This document shows positions 1 to 11,465 of a stretch of DNA of 64,000 nt, one piece after another. The stretch is from NCBI GenBank assembly GCA_038049695.1, contig CP142457.1, forward strand, positions 63,174,501-63,238,500, given 5' to 3'. The first letter of the stretch is position 1; each line of letters opens with the position of its first letter. Position numbers and translations under genes: made by a program. The notes under the pieces were generated by a model. It was not told where the DNA came from, searched no databases, and worked only from the letters and a program-made list of their open reading frames with translations. The stretch is from Cinnamomum chago. Taxonomy: Eukaryota > Streptophyta > Magnoliopsida > Laurales > Lauraceae.

Positions 1-241
1 GTTTTGAGACTCATTTTCTTTCCATAAATTTCACCGTGAGATTCATTGACTGAAAAGATTACATTTCTAAGAAAATACTAACCAACCATATCCAAAGGAT
101 AAAGGATAAGATAATCTACTAATATCCCTTAAATCATAATCTTAACAGACTGATAATCTTCAACGGGGTGAATTACATTGAAATGTCTCATTATGGATAA
201 GGGTCAAGAAAAACAAATTAACATTGTCAAATCATGCTAAC

Positions 242-1220
242 TAGGGCTGCATATGGATGGTTCGGATCGGTTTAACACTAAAACCAACAACTAAATTGAA
301 CATGTCGGTTTTTTATTAACTGATTCGACCCGACCGATAGAGAGGGCTTAAACCGAACCGAACCGAATTGAACCAAACAGTTCGGCTCGGTCGGTTAAAC
401 CGTTGTTTTTTATTTTTTTGAAAATTAGACATTGAAAATTTCAAAATAATGATACCTCGTCCTTTGCATTTATTCAAATGTTTAGTGCAAACATAAAAAT
501 CCAGTGTTCCAGACTGGACTAAATGCATATAAAAAATAATTCTACTCCAAAAAGAGAGTTTGGACTAAACGCAAGCGCATAAAGAAAAAAAAACCAGCTT
601 GCAGTGAAACATTCATTCCACATGACACCATTTCGAATTACAATAGAATAATAGTTCATGTCAAGAAAAGTCATATACAAATGGAATTTGTATCAGAACC
701 CATTGTATTTTTCAGAAATGAAGGTTTCTTAACATATTGGTTAGGTGAGACCAAAATCAACCATCAAAAGCTAGGCTCTACTGACTTTTTCAAACATTCT
801 CAAAAGTGCAATCTTCTGATAAAAACTTCATTGAAACGAGATAGGAATTATGATGGAAGGAAAACACCATGTACAATAATCCCTCTATCTACAATGAAGT
901 ATCAAAAAGCATTTGAGAGATTAGAGGAGATGCACTGAGGCAGTGTTGACTGTTGATTTCATGTGAAAATAGAATTGTGGAATGTAACTTTGAAAGTAGT
1001 AAAAAATGAAACCATAACGCTAAAATAGTAAAAAAGGCAACACTTAAATTACTACATACAGTCGGTTCGGTTTAAGCGGTTAATCGTGGGCTCAAACCGA
1101 TAACCAACCGATGTAAGTAGTTTTTATGATTTTCAAACCGTTAACCAAACCGATCTACCGATCCAAACCGCCCGGTTCGGTTTGGTTTTGCGGTGATACT
1201 GGATTTTTTGTGCAGTTCTA
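242..1220. mobile_element. Non-autonomous hAT-type element with GGTTCGGTT-rich ends
   Basis: The element starts TAGGGCTGCA and ends TGCAGTTCTA, imperfect terminal inverted repeats. It is flanked by the identical 8-bp duplication ATGCTAAC at 234-241 and 1221-1228. An 8-bp target duplication with short inverted ends is the hAT hallmark. Both subterminal regions are crowded with inverted GGTTCGGTT/AACCGAACC motifs, the usual arrangement of transposase-binding sites in hAT relatives. The ~980-bp interior has no transposase-like reading frame, so it must have moved with enzyme supplied in trans. Confidence 0.8.
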
Positions 1221-1320
1221 ATGCTAACCGTTGATTTAATAGCTTTAGTGATCTTTGACAATAGATTTCTTTAATATTCAACCCAATGGTGGATAAAGGT
1301 TCGATGAGAGTGAGATTTTC

Positions 1321-1660
1321 TTAGTGCCAAATCGTAGGAGCGTAAAAGTATAAGATGACATGATCATAGGTGGGCTCTTGTGTATTCGCTCTGAGAATGA
1401 AAATCTTACTAGGACTTGAACCATCCATCCATTTTTGGAAGGTGGATTCGTCAATGAGGACCTCTACTGATGATCGATCCCATGGCTGCAAGCTATCGAA
1501 CTTCTCAAATTCTTCAGAATCCTCTGCTTCCATGTCTGGGCTCTTGATGGCCACTGGGACCTGCATAGAAAGGGTAATGGGTTTGATTACAAACTTGAGT
1601 TTCAGGGATTCCAATCTTGCTAGAGCCTGCTCAAGCCATTGATCCCACAAGTACTCCATT
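1321..1660 (-). pseudogene. KAPA synthase (BioF)-like N-terminal exon fragment
   Basis: An open frame on the minus strand starts at the ATG at 1660 (an in-frame ATG also lies at 1668). It encodes a WDQWLEQALARLES segment, an acidic linker, and the block WDRSSVEVLIDESTFQKW. As I recall the family, plant 8-amino-7-oxononanoate synthases (peroxisomal, biotin pathway) carry a non-catalytic N-terminal region of this type (W-D-R-S/T-S-V-E-V then T-F-Q-K-W). The frame runs on only about 30 residues and stops at 1321; none of the PLP-binding catalytic domain follows, and a hAT element begins about 100 bp further on. I read it as a truncated 5' exon copy. A (GA)n tract lies directly upstream of the start. 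Not confirmed by any database search. Confidence 0.5.
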
Positions 1661-1665
1661 GCAAA

Positions 1666-1668
<3 letters not shown>

Positions 1669-1707
<39 letters not shown>
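1669..1707. repeat. (GA)n microsatellite
   Basis: An uninterrupted GA tract of about 18 units lies just upstream, on the minus strand, of the BioF-like fragment. Comparable GA/CT tracts sit in the 5' regions of several genes in this window. Confidence 0.85.
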
Positions 1708-1944
1708 TGTTGAGTTTTATATCTATTGGTGGTTTTGTCTATTATATTAGGGCAAACCCAGGTAAATATAGTTGCCTGAGGCTGGGGGTGGGGGGCCCAT
1801 ATATGTGAAAAGTTTAGAATTTTTAAAACCTCCCTTCAAGTTCTAAAAACTAATATGTTTTTCTTTCACATCTGCCCCTTCCTCCAATATTTTTTCTACA
1901 TGGAACCCCCCAAGTTGAATATCCTAGGTCCTTCCATGTATATT

Positions 1945-2325
1945 ACAATGAATGATCAAATCTCCTCAGATTCTCTATGGCTGGCATTTTACATATTGAG
2001 AGAGATATTTATGAGCACTTAACAATTAACAAATGAAATAGATATTGATGAACCTTGGATTAGAATGTAATCTTGTTGCCTCTTTCATGGAGTTGACAAT
2101 CAGCTATACCAATCTCTATTTGGTATGTTGTACCAATCTCTATTGTTTATATTAAAATGAACGATGACATCTCCATAGATTCTCTATGGCCGACATTTTA
2201 CAAATTGAGAGAGATATTCATGAGCACTTAACAAATGAAATAGCTATTCATGAGCCTTGGAATAGAATGTAATCTTCTTGCCTCATTTGTGGGTTTGACT
2301 ATCAGCTGTACCAATCTCCATGATC
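1945..2325. repeat. Two ~175-bp direct repeats
   Basis: The stretch beginning near 1945 is repeated near 2149 in the same order with scattered substitutions. Shared blocks include GATTCTCTATGG, GAGAGAGATATT, TGAGCACTTAACAA, TAGAATGTAATCTT and ACCAATCTC. No coding frame is evident; it looks like a simple tandem duplication. Confidence 0.7.
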
Positions 2326-2349
2326 GCCTCTGGGTCAATATAATAAAAA

Positions 2350-2545
2350 AATGGACCCCCACCCCTTACTGTCACAGTAAGTAAGACAAATGAGGGGTTA
2401 AGTACCCCTTACTGTCACAGTAAGTAAGACAAATGGGGGGTTAAGTAAGACAGATGGGGATGGGGGACCTCCACCCCTTACTGTCACAGTAAGTAAGACA
2501 AATGGGGGGTTAAGTAAGACAGATGGGGATGGGATGGGATGGGAT
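2350..2545. repeat. Tandem CCCCTTACTGTCACAG minisatellite
   Basis: Three copies of a unit containing CCCCTTACTGTCACAGTAAG followed by TAAGACAAATG and a GGGGTTAAGTA run occur between about 2367 and 2520. Each unit carries the palindrome TTACTGTCACAGTAA. The array then degenerates into GGGAT pentamers. Confidence 0.75.
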
Positions 2546-2570
2546 GTGGGGGGGGGGGGGGGGGGGGGGG
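2526..2570 (+). repeat. (GGGAT)n followed by a 23-base poly-G run
   Basis: GGGAT repeats pass directly into an uninterrupted run of G from about 2548 to 2570. Such tracts can form G-quadruplexes and are prone to length error in assemblies. Confidence 0.8.
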
Positions 2571-4047
2571 TCTGTCTTGTGGGGGGTGTTTGGGGGGCAG
2601 TTGGACTCGGCCAGACGCGGTGGGGGGGTTGTTCATGAGCAAAAAGCCCGAAGCCCGGCCTGCTTGAATGAGAGACACATTTGAAGTAAAATATATGGTT
2701 TTTTTAACCAGAACGAGAGATCGAACACTTGCACTCCCACACCTAATTGGCTCAGCTAGAACTTTGGACACTTTATCGAAACTTATTATACATATTAAAG
2801 CAGCAGCCTATTCGTGAGAGAGCGACAAGTGGCACTCCCTTTTGGATTTTTGCGATGACATGTGGCATCCCTAAATTCTGTCTTCATTTAATACTAGCAA
2901 CAAACGTCCGTGCTTAGCCCGGGCCCAAAACTGAGAATATATTTAGAATTAAAGTAAGAAAAAAAGATATTATTTAATTAAAATAAAGAGTATCATATAG
3001 AATTATATTTTAATATTCTTTTTCATTCTTCTTATTCATAGAACAAAAAAGAATAAAAAAATAACTGATGAAGTTTTTGCCACTAAACATTAAATATTAT
3101 CGATGACATTTAAAATTTAATATATATAACTCCAAATCCTTTCTAAATTCAGTCCAAAGGAGTGCATTTCTTTTATTGTAAAACCTAGCGATGCCTCAAA
3201 GAAGAAATTAGCATGATCAATAATATGCATTCGCAAATGCATATTATTTTCTTTTGGGGCCTATTATTTTCTATGGATCAATGGCATGTGGTGGGCCACT
3301 TCAAGTATACTTCAAGCCTTTGTGAAGTAAAATCTCTCATTTGGGGTTTAGAGATTTATTATAAGATTTCCATCGATGAAAATCTCAAAGCTTCATGCAT
3401 ATCATTGGGTTATGAGTTTTTTTATGTGATTAATGGCATATGGTGGGCCACTCTCAATTAGGATTCATGCCTCTGTGAAGTAGTAATCTCACATGTGAAG
3501 CCTGTAGTGCAAGCCGTGTAGCCAATTAGAAACCGAAAGGCGTGGAAACTAACAACAATTGCATACCAATAATTATGTGGGGCCCACCTTATGGATCTCA
3601 ATCACATGTATGGTCCATATGCTCCTAGTGAATGCAGGCGTGCATCAGGGTGGGCCCTAATTTGAGCTCATTTTGTCAAGTAATAAATAGCATAGACTCA
3701 AGGGTTTAAATCATAATGATAAGAGGATTAGCTAAACCGATTTTAGGATGGATTAAGATTAGAGAGTGATTTGGGGATTAAGATAAGAAGATAAAATAGA
3801 AAAGTTAGGAAAAGTGAGATTTTAGGGGAAGTTAGAAGGATTTTAGAAATATAGGTTTAGGAAATCATAATCTTAATTTAAATGGAGAGATAGAGGAGGA
3901 GCTTTGGGAGCTAGGTGTATAGTGGCCCACATTAAACTCAAAACTGCGTATGATTTTATAAGTATATTTCTTAAAGGAAAACTCACCTACTAATGACGTC
4001 GAACCCTCCATAGCCCTCCTCCCCGTTTGCATTAATATATATAATAT
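2571..4047. other. AT-rich intergenic stretch with dispersed duplications
   Basis: No gene is supported here. Two small duplications are visible: the block TTTTGGATTTTTGC...CATCCCTAAATTCT near 2840 recurs near 4258, and the block ATGGCAT(G/A)TGGTGGGCCACT near 3283 recurs near 3432 together with its downstream CTCTGTGAAGTA-like sequence. Confidence 0.6.
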
Positions 4048-4495
4048 TTTAAGGTAAGCAATTTTGATATGACTGCAGTAAGAACGTAACTTACCAAAAA
4101 AATCTACTTACTCAAATCTCTTGATGATGTTAATCCTTGATTCAAATCTCTAGATACTCATTCATTCCAAATATATTCATATCTAATATTTTACTTCTTA
4201 AAATTAAAAAAAATCACAAAGAATTTTTTTTTAAAACACTCCTCATTTGTCGCTCTCCCTTTTGGATTTTTGCAGTGACATTTGGCATCCCTAAATTCTT
4301 TCTTCATTTAATATTTTAATGTAAGCAATTTTGTTATGACTGCAGTAAGAACGTAACTTACCAAAAAAATCTACTTACTCAAATCTCTTGATGATGTTAA
4401 TCCTCAATTCAAATCTCTCGATACTCATCCATTCCAAATATATTCATACCTAATATTTTACTTCTTAAAATTTAAAACAATCACAAAGAAGGTTT
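4048..4495. repeat. Two ~175-bp direct repeats (4048-4222 and 4315-4490)
   Basis: Both copies contain GTAAGCAATTTT, TATGACTGCAGTAAGAACGT, the AACTTACCAAAAAAATC run, TCTTGATGATGTTAATCCT and CATTCCAAATATATTCAT. They differ by a few substitutions. The spacer holds a copy of a sequence also seen near 2830-2890, so the whole is a degenerate repeat array. Confidence 0.75.
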
Positions 4496-4768
4496 TTTTT
4501 TAAAAAAAAAAACTCCTCATTGGCCCACTAAAAGAATCTAATCCAATAAAAATAAATGGCCCTATATTTTATGGGTCCAATCAAATTCCACTCAATAAAA
4601 GTTTAGCCCGCTTAAAATTTTCATAACCTAGCACTCATTGGATCAATGACAAATTCATGATAATGTAAACATAAAGAAGTAAAGAATAAAAACGCCAGTG
4701 AGAAATGAAAAATGAGAAATAAGTGTGTATGGCTATTTATTGAATAACCAAAGACTTCAGGCTAACAC

Positions 4769-5836
4769 TGTTAGGTCCGAGTACAAGTACTTCAGTATTT
4801 TAGGAGAGCAGTTTACAGTGAAATGAAACAAAAAGTACTCTGTTTGAATGTAAAAGAACTTACTGTTTGAAGGCAGGAAAACAGTGCTCTGATGTTGTAG
4901 TTAGTAGACCAGAGATTCGCAGATGATCAAGGCTAGTGTTAACACTATGTCCTTAAGACAAAATTCGCCCCCGCAATGGTGCTTACGAGCTTCAATGGCG
5001 TCTGTCTCTCAGGATACAATGATCTGTATCACAACAGTTGCAGCACTACAAACTGTGTGACTGTCAAACCAGTTAGTGCACAATTACTCTCTCTTCTTGA
5101 CTCTATGCAAGTGCAGCAGAAGTAGTGAAAATGGAATGATTGAATGATCAAAACAGCATGAAACGAGATGCTTAAATAGCCTGCAATCAGGTCTCTTCAC
5201 AGGGGCTACATCTGTTCAGAACAGTGACTATTCACTTGAACAGATGCTTCTTCTTAGGACACACCCTTTCAGATGCGAATGGGTACACCTCTTTGCACAC
5301 ACCTCTTGGACATGGACACACCCCATTTCGAAAAAGGGAATTTTATTAAATAAAATTTCTCCAAAAATATAAATGGGGAGTGGGCCGAGCCAGGCCCAAC
5401 TCGAGTGTGAAGCCCAAGCCCAAGCCCAAGCCCAGGCCAGGCCCGGCCCGGCTCGGTGCGGGGCGGGGCGGCGCGCGTGTAGTGGTGACCCTACCTTGAT
5501 CTAGGTCCTCCCTCCCCACAAAAGTGGGGTGCCCCTTGGGGCTTATCTTATACTACCAAGGTAAGTATATTTATACCCAAGGGAAGTTTTGCTCCCAAGC
5601 AATGTGGGATGCAAGCTTACCACTTCCTTTTGTTTCCATGTTTAACATGTTCAAGTAGTGATGTTAAGGAGGCAATTTCTCATTCATATCTTAATGGATT
5701 AGAGCAACCCAATACATGTCATTAAACTACTCATAGAGTAGATTACATTTCCCACCTAAAAGGATAAGTGGGTCCCACGTTTATTTTGGCTCAAAGATGA
5801 CCAAAATAATGGGTCATTCTAACCATTTTTCGAACA
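4769..5836 (-). mobile_element. Solo LTR with 5-bp target duplication AACAC
   Basis: The segment starts TGTTAGGTCC and ends TTTCGAACA, giving TG...CA termini on either strand. The pentamer AACAC flanks it exactly, at 4764-4768 and 5837-5841. A TATA-like CTATTTAAGC on the minus strand near 5175 suggests minus orientation. No gag-pol reading frame is attached on either side, so this is a solo LTR left by recombination between the two LTRs of one element. A CpG-rich run with AAGCCC repeats lies at about 5410-5480. Copia affiliation is a guess. Confidence 0.65.
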
Positions 5837-5942
5837 AACACTACGCTTCTGGTTTGTCAACCATGGTGACTGTTCGTACTCCTTTGGCTAACACTAAGTT
5901 TCTAGTTTGTCAACCATGGTGACTGCCAGTACTCCTTTATAC
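5837..5942. repeat. Two ~52-bp tandem repeats
   Basis: A unit containing AACACTA, CTGGTTTGTCAACCATGG and GTACTCCTTT occurs twice in tandem (about 5837-5889 and 5890-5942). The solo LTR is inserted at the left edge of the first unit, since its right target duplication is the first five bases of that unit. Confidence 0.75.
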
Positions 5943-6308
5943 AAAGAGATCATGGACGATGACAACTGGTCTCAACGTTGAGGAGGAAGACTGGGTGCGA
6001 TCCCAAGGGGACACATCCAGGGTCCTCCCCTTCAAGGTTCGGACTAAGCGCTAGCGAGTATTTCTTCCCAGAATAGTTCAAAGGGATCTAGGTGTTTCCC
6101 TTCCTTCGACTTTCCTGGGAGAAATACTCCCTTGTTTTTATCCTACTCTCCTTCATTTCTCTCTTGCCCCTTCTAGGGACTAGTGCCTTCCTTTTATAGG
6201 CTCTTTTGCACGTGCCAGCCCTGCTTTCAACGAGCCCACTCTAGCTTTGTCTTAGGTGCCTCCGTCGGTTCCTTCCGTAGGCATGTGTCGTTTCTTAAGA
6301 GGGGTATC

Positions 6309-8061
6309 TGAAAGTCCTGGGATCCTAACCCTAGAGGGGGGGTGAATAGGGTGAGCTACAATATGTGACCAATTTAGACCAATTTTAACTTCTTAAAAAT
6401 AAACTAGTCACAAGTGATGATAAACAAACAAAATGCGGAAGCTAAAAAGAATCACCACAACGCATTCACCATCACACAATGATTTATAGTGGTTCAGCCT
6501 CAATGCCTACATCCACTACCGGCTTGTGATCCAATCACCCCACCGGATTTCCACTATCTATGCTTTTCAATAAGCTAAGCAATAACCTTTACAATATTGT
6601 TTTTCTAGGCTAAACAACAACCTCTCAATGTGCTTTTCTAAGCTAAGCAATAACCTTTACAAGATGCTTTTCCAACGCTAAGCAATAACCTCTACACTAA
6701 TGCTTTTCTTAGGCTAAGCAATAACTTTTACAATAAAAAGATTTTCTCTCAATGTAGTGTCTACACATACACTTTAAGAGATACAATTAAAGCTCAATAT
6801 ATTTGCCTCTAAAATAGGCAGATATGAAAGTGAAAAACTAACTCACACAAACACTAAATGAATGCAAAGATGTATGCTCATGATGTGTGTGTGTGATAAC
6901 TTCAATCAAGTTTAAAAAGTAAGCTCAATCAATATATGCTCAAAGCAATTAAAAGTTTAAGGCACATAAAAGATTTTGATTGAAGTGAAATGCAAATCAC
7001 ATGTATGGATACAAACTTGTTAATGATACGAAAATCAAACGCTCACTAGTTGTATGAAATTAATTAGCTCTAAACATGTGATGCATGTGCAATGTTATTT
7101 TCAAAACCAAATTAATTTAACTAAAGTTCAAATAAATGAAAACAACAAATGAAGATTCAACCAAGTAAAAGAATCATGCTATAAAAGAAAACAAAGATTT
7201 TGGCTAAGCATGATTAATGAAGATTTTAAAACAACTTGGATCGAAATCAAAGTGAAGAATACAATCTAACTTAAATCAAAGATTAAAAGAAGAATGGATT
7301 CAACACATCATAGTTATAATGCTAAAATTCATTTACCAATAATTTAAACAAAGCATATAACATATGATTAGTAAAAGTAAAGTTTACTTAGAGATTTAAC
7401 TTCATTGATCCAAGCTTTAGCTTCACTAATGACCCATTGGTCTCTCTTAGTTCATCTCCTTTTCTTTGTCTCAAAACACCTTAAGAGTGGCTCTTGGTTC
7501 CTCTCTTTTTCAACACTTTTTCCAAATGAATGAACTTGTATTTATACTCAAAAATTGAGTTCATGCGCTTTCCCCGGTCGACCTGGCCTTCAACGGTCAT
7601 AAATCTGACCGTTTGAAAAGAAGCCCAACGGCTCTTTACCCGGTCGACCGGGTCCCCCGGACTGGCCACATTGCGGGTCGACCCGGGCCTGGGACCAAAA
7701 TTCCCTAAAATTGCATTTTTCAAAGAGATTTCTTGTGGGAACTTTTGGGCTACTAAATCAAACTTGAAATCATGATTTAAATCAAATTAAGAGGGTCAAA
7801 ATCATGAAATATAAAAAGCCTAAAATGGTTTGAAAGATATAAAACATAGGCTAACTTGATTTGATAAAACTCCTTTTCAAAATAAATTGCATCTAAGTTT
7901 AAAAACAAAACATGCGCAAAACAATATTTTTACAAGCCTTAAAAATAATGCATGTGTAAATCAAGATTTCAAGATTTTCTAAATCAATGCAAGTGTGAAA
8001 ATTCAAATGATGCTAAAATGTTAATGCATCGATCAAATTGCAATACACAAAATCCCTAACA
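6309..8061 (-). mobile_element. Solo LTR, SIRE/Maximus-like copia, target duplication GTATC
   Basis: The segment begins TGAAAGTCCTGG and ends AATCCCTAACA, with identical GTATC pentamers at 6304-6308 and 8062-8066. Near its left end it carries CCTAGAGGGGGGGTGAATAG, which I recognise from SIRE/Maximus-type plant copia LTRs. On the minus strand a TATAAATA near 7536-7546 fits an LTR promoter, so the transcriptional orientation is probably minus. There is no internal coding region; the ~1.75-kb unit is a solo LTR. The short internal frames are not genes. Confidence 0.7.
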
Positions 8062-8398
8062 GTATCCCCACTCTTTCCCTGGATAGGTTGGTTTCTATGG
8101 CGGGCCTGCCTAGGCTAGGCCCATTGCTTCATCCTTCAAGGGCCTGACCCATTATGTGTGTCTACCGATACTCCTGAGTCAACCCATCTTCTATGTGTCC
8201 TCATTAGGCCCACTTCTAAAAGATATCCAAACCAATCAAAATAATGGCATCATTTTTTATAAATCCAAATCAAATCTTACTCCATAAAAGTTGGCGCATT
8301 TAAAATTTCTATAATCTTGCACTTAGACCCCTCATTTATTGGGTCCATGCTAATTCTCGTAAAAGACTTTTAATCAAAACCAAGTGTTTTATGACCAT

Positions 8399-8651
8399 AA
8401 AATAGTCATGGGACCCATTTACTACTATAAAATAGTCATGGGACCCATTTAAAATGTTAACATACACTTAAAATGTTAGACCCACACTAAAAATGTTCGT
8501 ATGGTTAGGAAGTCTAGTTTTAACCTAGAGGTCACGCGCTCGAACCCCTTAAGGCCTTTCCCGATAAATAGGGCTAGTAAGTAGTTTTATGTATCCATGG
8601 GTTTATCAATGATCAACCGAAGGGGGGTCCCATGTTACCAAAAGAAAAAAA
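8399..8651 (+). mobile_element. tRNA-derived SINE, copy 1
   Basis: A tRNA-like head with an A-box-like TGGTTAGGAAGTC and a B-box-like GCTCGAACCCC, a middle ending in GATCAACCGA, and an A-rich tail is flanked by a 17-bp duplication, AAGTGTTTTATGACCAT, at 8382-8398 and 8652-8668. Compared with the copy at 10900, this one has about 90 extra 5' bases that include a tandem duplication of AAAATAGTCATGGGACCCAT. Confidence 0.75.
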
Positions 8652-8668
8652 AAGTGTTTTATGACCAT

Positions 8669-9363
8669 GCGTCATCACGCTTGGGTGGGCCCCAACCATA
8701 GTAGAATACATTATACGCCCCTCACTATCTTTACGTTAGGTGTCCAGTGACAAATTGACAAAAGGTTCCATAAATTCTATCTAGACTCTTGATCTCTCTC
8801 TTGGATTTGGTTTCAAATTGAGAGACCTAATTATACTTTGCTCAAGAGATCAAGAAAGGAAGTGTCATTCCTTTGAAAGAGGGCAAAGCATCCAAAATGC
8901 ACAATAAAGGGATGGAGAGAGGAAAGAAGAGACTTTTCCCTTTGTTATTAATTTGTAAACCCACAAGCAACTTTGTCTAAGTAGATCAATATGATCCATT
9001 ATATGCAGAGTGAAAAAGGTGCTTGACATGGTCTATTTTCTTGTTCGGAGCAGCCCATTCTCCCCATTGAAGCATTCTGAACACTTCACTAAATTTCTCA
9101 CTTAGAGCTAAGTCAACTTTTCAGAATTCATATGTGGTGACGTCCATAAGACCCTCACCCACGTATGATTCTGTATCTGATTCCCTTATTTTGATCTTTG
9201 ATATCTTGGTCCATGGGGCCCACTTATTTTGATAATCTCAATTGTACTTCTTATATTATGCAAATAGGCACTTTTCTTAATCAATGGTCTGAACTGTTTC
9301 ATTGATGGACGTACAAATCTCTCTGAACCTATCATCTTTGATATCTCATTAGAGCAATGTTTA
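8669..9363. other. Intergenic, nothing recognised
   Basis: No coding frame, RNA gene or repeat could be supported in this stretch. Confidence 0.5.
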
Positions 9364-9726
9364 GCCCTGGGTAGGGGTGCTAGCTCATTATTCGAGCCTG
9401 GATCTAAATTTTTGGCCCATTTAATATAGGTACGGGGGGCTGGGGCTTTGATTAACTGATAGAAAGTCTGAAACCCTGTCCTGCCCCGGCCTGACCCAAA
9501 TAAGTTATGCATGCAGTTAGTGACTGATTTACCTAAATAAGTAGTTAGAAAGCTAGAAAAAAGTAGCAGAAAGCCTGGCCTGACCCAACCAACTAAGTGG
9601 GAGGTCTCGGGCCAAGCACTTAAGGCCCGTCTTAAGCATGGACCAGACATGGGCCTACTCTGAAGGTGGGCCAGCCCTGAATATGCCTCAAACCAACCCG
9701 ACCCAAGAGCACCCCTTGCCCCAGGC
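9364..9726. mobile_element. Short TIR element rich in GGCC/GACC motifs
   Basis: The left end (GCCCTGGGTAGGGGTGC) and the reverse complement of the right end (GCCTGGGGCAAGGGGTGC) match as imperfect inverted repeats. The interior is full of GCCTGACCC / GGGCCAG-type motifs typical of small hAT-like elements. A convincing target duplication could not be identified. The 180-residue open frame through it on the minus strand is compositional. Confidence 0.5.
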
Positions 9727-10885
9727 AACCCTATGAATAGATTGTGGTAGAGAGATCAATTGTGGCGCAGGTGCATGTAATAGGATCCATAGTAAAAGCT
9801 CTACTTGGCATTTGGGCGGGAAGAGGTAATCTTGTGGTAGTAGGATATCGCACAGTAAATAATAAAATCGCCACTTTTACGACCTACTTCTATATACGAA
9901 CAATTATATCTGTAATTATAAATTTTCCTATAGTTATTGGGCAAATGTCAAATTTAGAGGCTATCATACTGTAATCGTCCCTTTATCTTTCATAATGAGA
10001 GGGAAAGGATGCTGGTTACTGCTTGTGTTATAATTTCCCTCACATCCAAGGAATACAAATCCTACTTCGTATTTCAAAGAACTTAGAGAAGAAAGGTAGC
10101 TGCATCATTATGAAGTAATTTGGAGAAAAATCACAGGCAATGAGCATTGACCGCCAGGGACATATTGAAAGAAGAGCTGGAAACTTATTAACTTTTTTTT
10201 TTTTTAATAAACAAACTCTTAGATCATTTTAAAGATTTTCCTACTGAAAATCTGAAATTGTACCCCAATAAACAAATAATTAACTTCTCAGTCATTGTTC
10301 AGCTGGTTGGAGACACGTATGGTATGTTCAAGTGAGTTTAATTTCATTGTAAAGAAGAAGAAGAAGAATTATTGACTACTGTAATTTCTATTTTATTCTA
10401 CGTTGTTCAGCTTTGGCTCACGTCGTATATGTTGAATTAATATGGTGTTTGACTTATAAGCTTAGGGTCAAGACTTAGATATATTCAATGCAGGAGTGGC
10501 AAAGGCTCACCGTTAGAAGCACGTAGTTGACACGCTATGCCCCATGGTTAAGGATACCGCCTGGACCAAGTTCTCGACAAAAAAATATTTCAAATTTTAA
10601 TTAGTTAATTACCAAACATCATCCATGCTTTTTTCAATCGATTTTCTCTTTCAAATTGATCACATATCACCATATATTATTAAGGTTTGGAGACCCAATT
10701 ACTAGTTGCATTGACCTCCTGCTTTGTGGTTGATGGGGATTTTAAATCCCACACCACCTCTTGTACAAATCCCCCAAGTGAAGATTCGGCATCATAAAAG
10801 ATAAGATTTAGATAAATATATATATATTCCCATCACATTATCTTAACCTTTAATTTAATTTCAAGAAGCTTATTTGTGAGAATTG
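9727..10885. other. Intergenic, nothing recognised
   Basis: Open frames are short and resemble no family I know. Contains poly-T and GAA tracts only. Confidence 0.5.
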
Positions 10886-10899
10886 TGACCCTCTCAAAA

Positions 10900-11084
10900 A
10901 CCCACACTTAAAATGTTCGTGTGGTTAGGAAGTCCAATTTTAACCTGGAGGCCTTGCCTTCGAATCCCATGAGGCCTTACCCGATATATAGGGCTAGTGG
11001 GTGGTTCTATGTATCCGTAGGTTTACCAATGATCAACCGAAGAGGGGTCGACGGATTCCCATGTTATAAAAAAAAAAAAAAAAA
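10900..11084 (+). mobile_element. tRNA-derived SINE, copy 2
   Basis: Same family as the element at 8399: GTGTGGTTAGGAAGTC (A box), CTTCGAATCCC (B box), GATATATAGGGCTAGT, GATCAACCGAAG and a pure poly-A tail. It is flanked by the exact 14-bp duplication TGACCCTCTCAAAA at 10886-10899 and 11085-11098. Exact duplications and an intact tail indicate fairly recent insertion. The RNA polymerase III boxes show tRNA ancestry. Confidence 0.85.
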
Positions 11085-11465
11085 TGACCCTCTCAAAACA
11101 AATGTCTTCTTCTTATATATATATCACCACGAATTTTTATTTTAATAGAAATGTACCCTCTATAAGATCGATCACTATAAAACCCTTCAAGCCTTCGTAT
11201 TATATTATTTACATATTTTCACAATTGATAAATCTAATATTTGAGCCTAAATTTTATTAACCTAAAATTTGACAAAAGGTTGCCCTAAAGAGCACATTTG
11301 TTTTAATGGATATAAATCTTTTAAAAGTTATAAAGAAATTTACAAATAAAATATGACCATAAAGAACAAAAATCTTTCATGCAAGCTGATGACCCACCAA
11401 TAAATGGGATAAGCGAAAGAGGATATGAATGAAAGCCCGAAAGATAAAATTAATGTAGCCAGCCT

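Noticed and set aside
2367-2520. Regular repeats as a CRISPR array
   Set aside because: No unique spacers, plant nuclear context; a minisatellite.
2484-2771. Pro/His-rich minus-strand frame
   Set aside because: Translation of poly-G/GGGAT repeats.
9186-9728. 180-residue minus-strand open frame
   Set aside because: It runs through a small TIR element and reflects its GGCC-rich composition; no known domain.
10900-11000. True tRNA gene from the A/B boxes
   Set aside because: No acceptor stem closure, has a poly-A tail and target duplication: a SINE.
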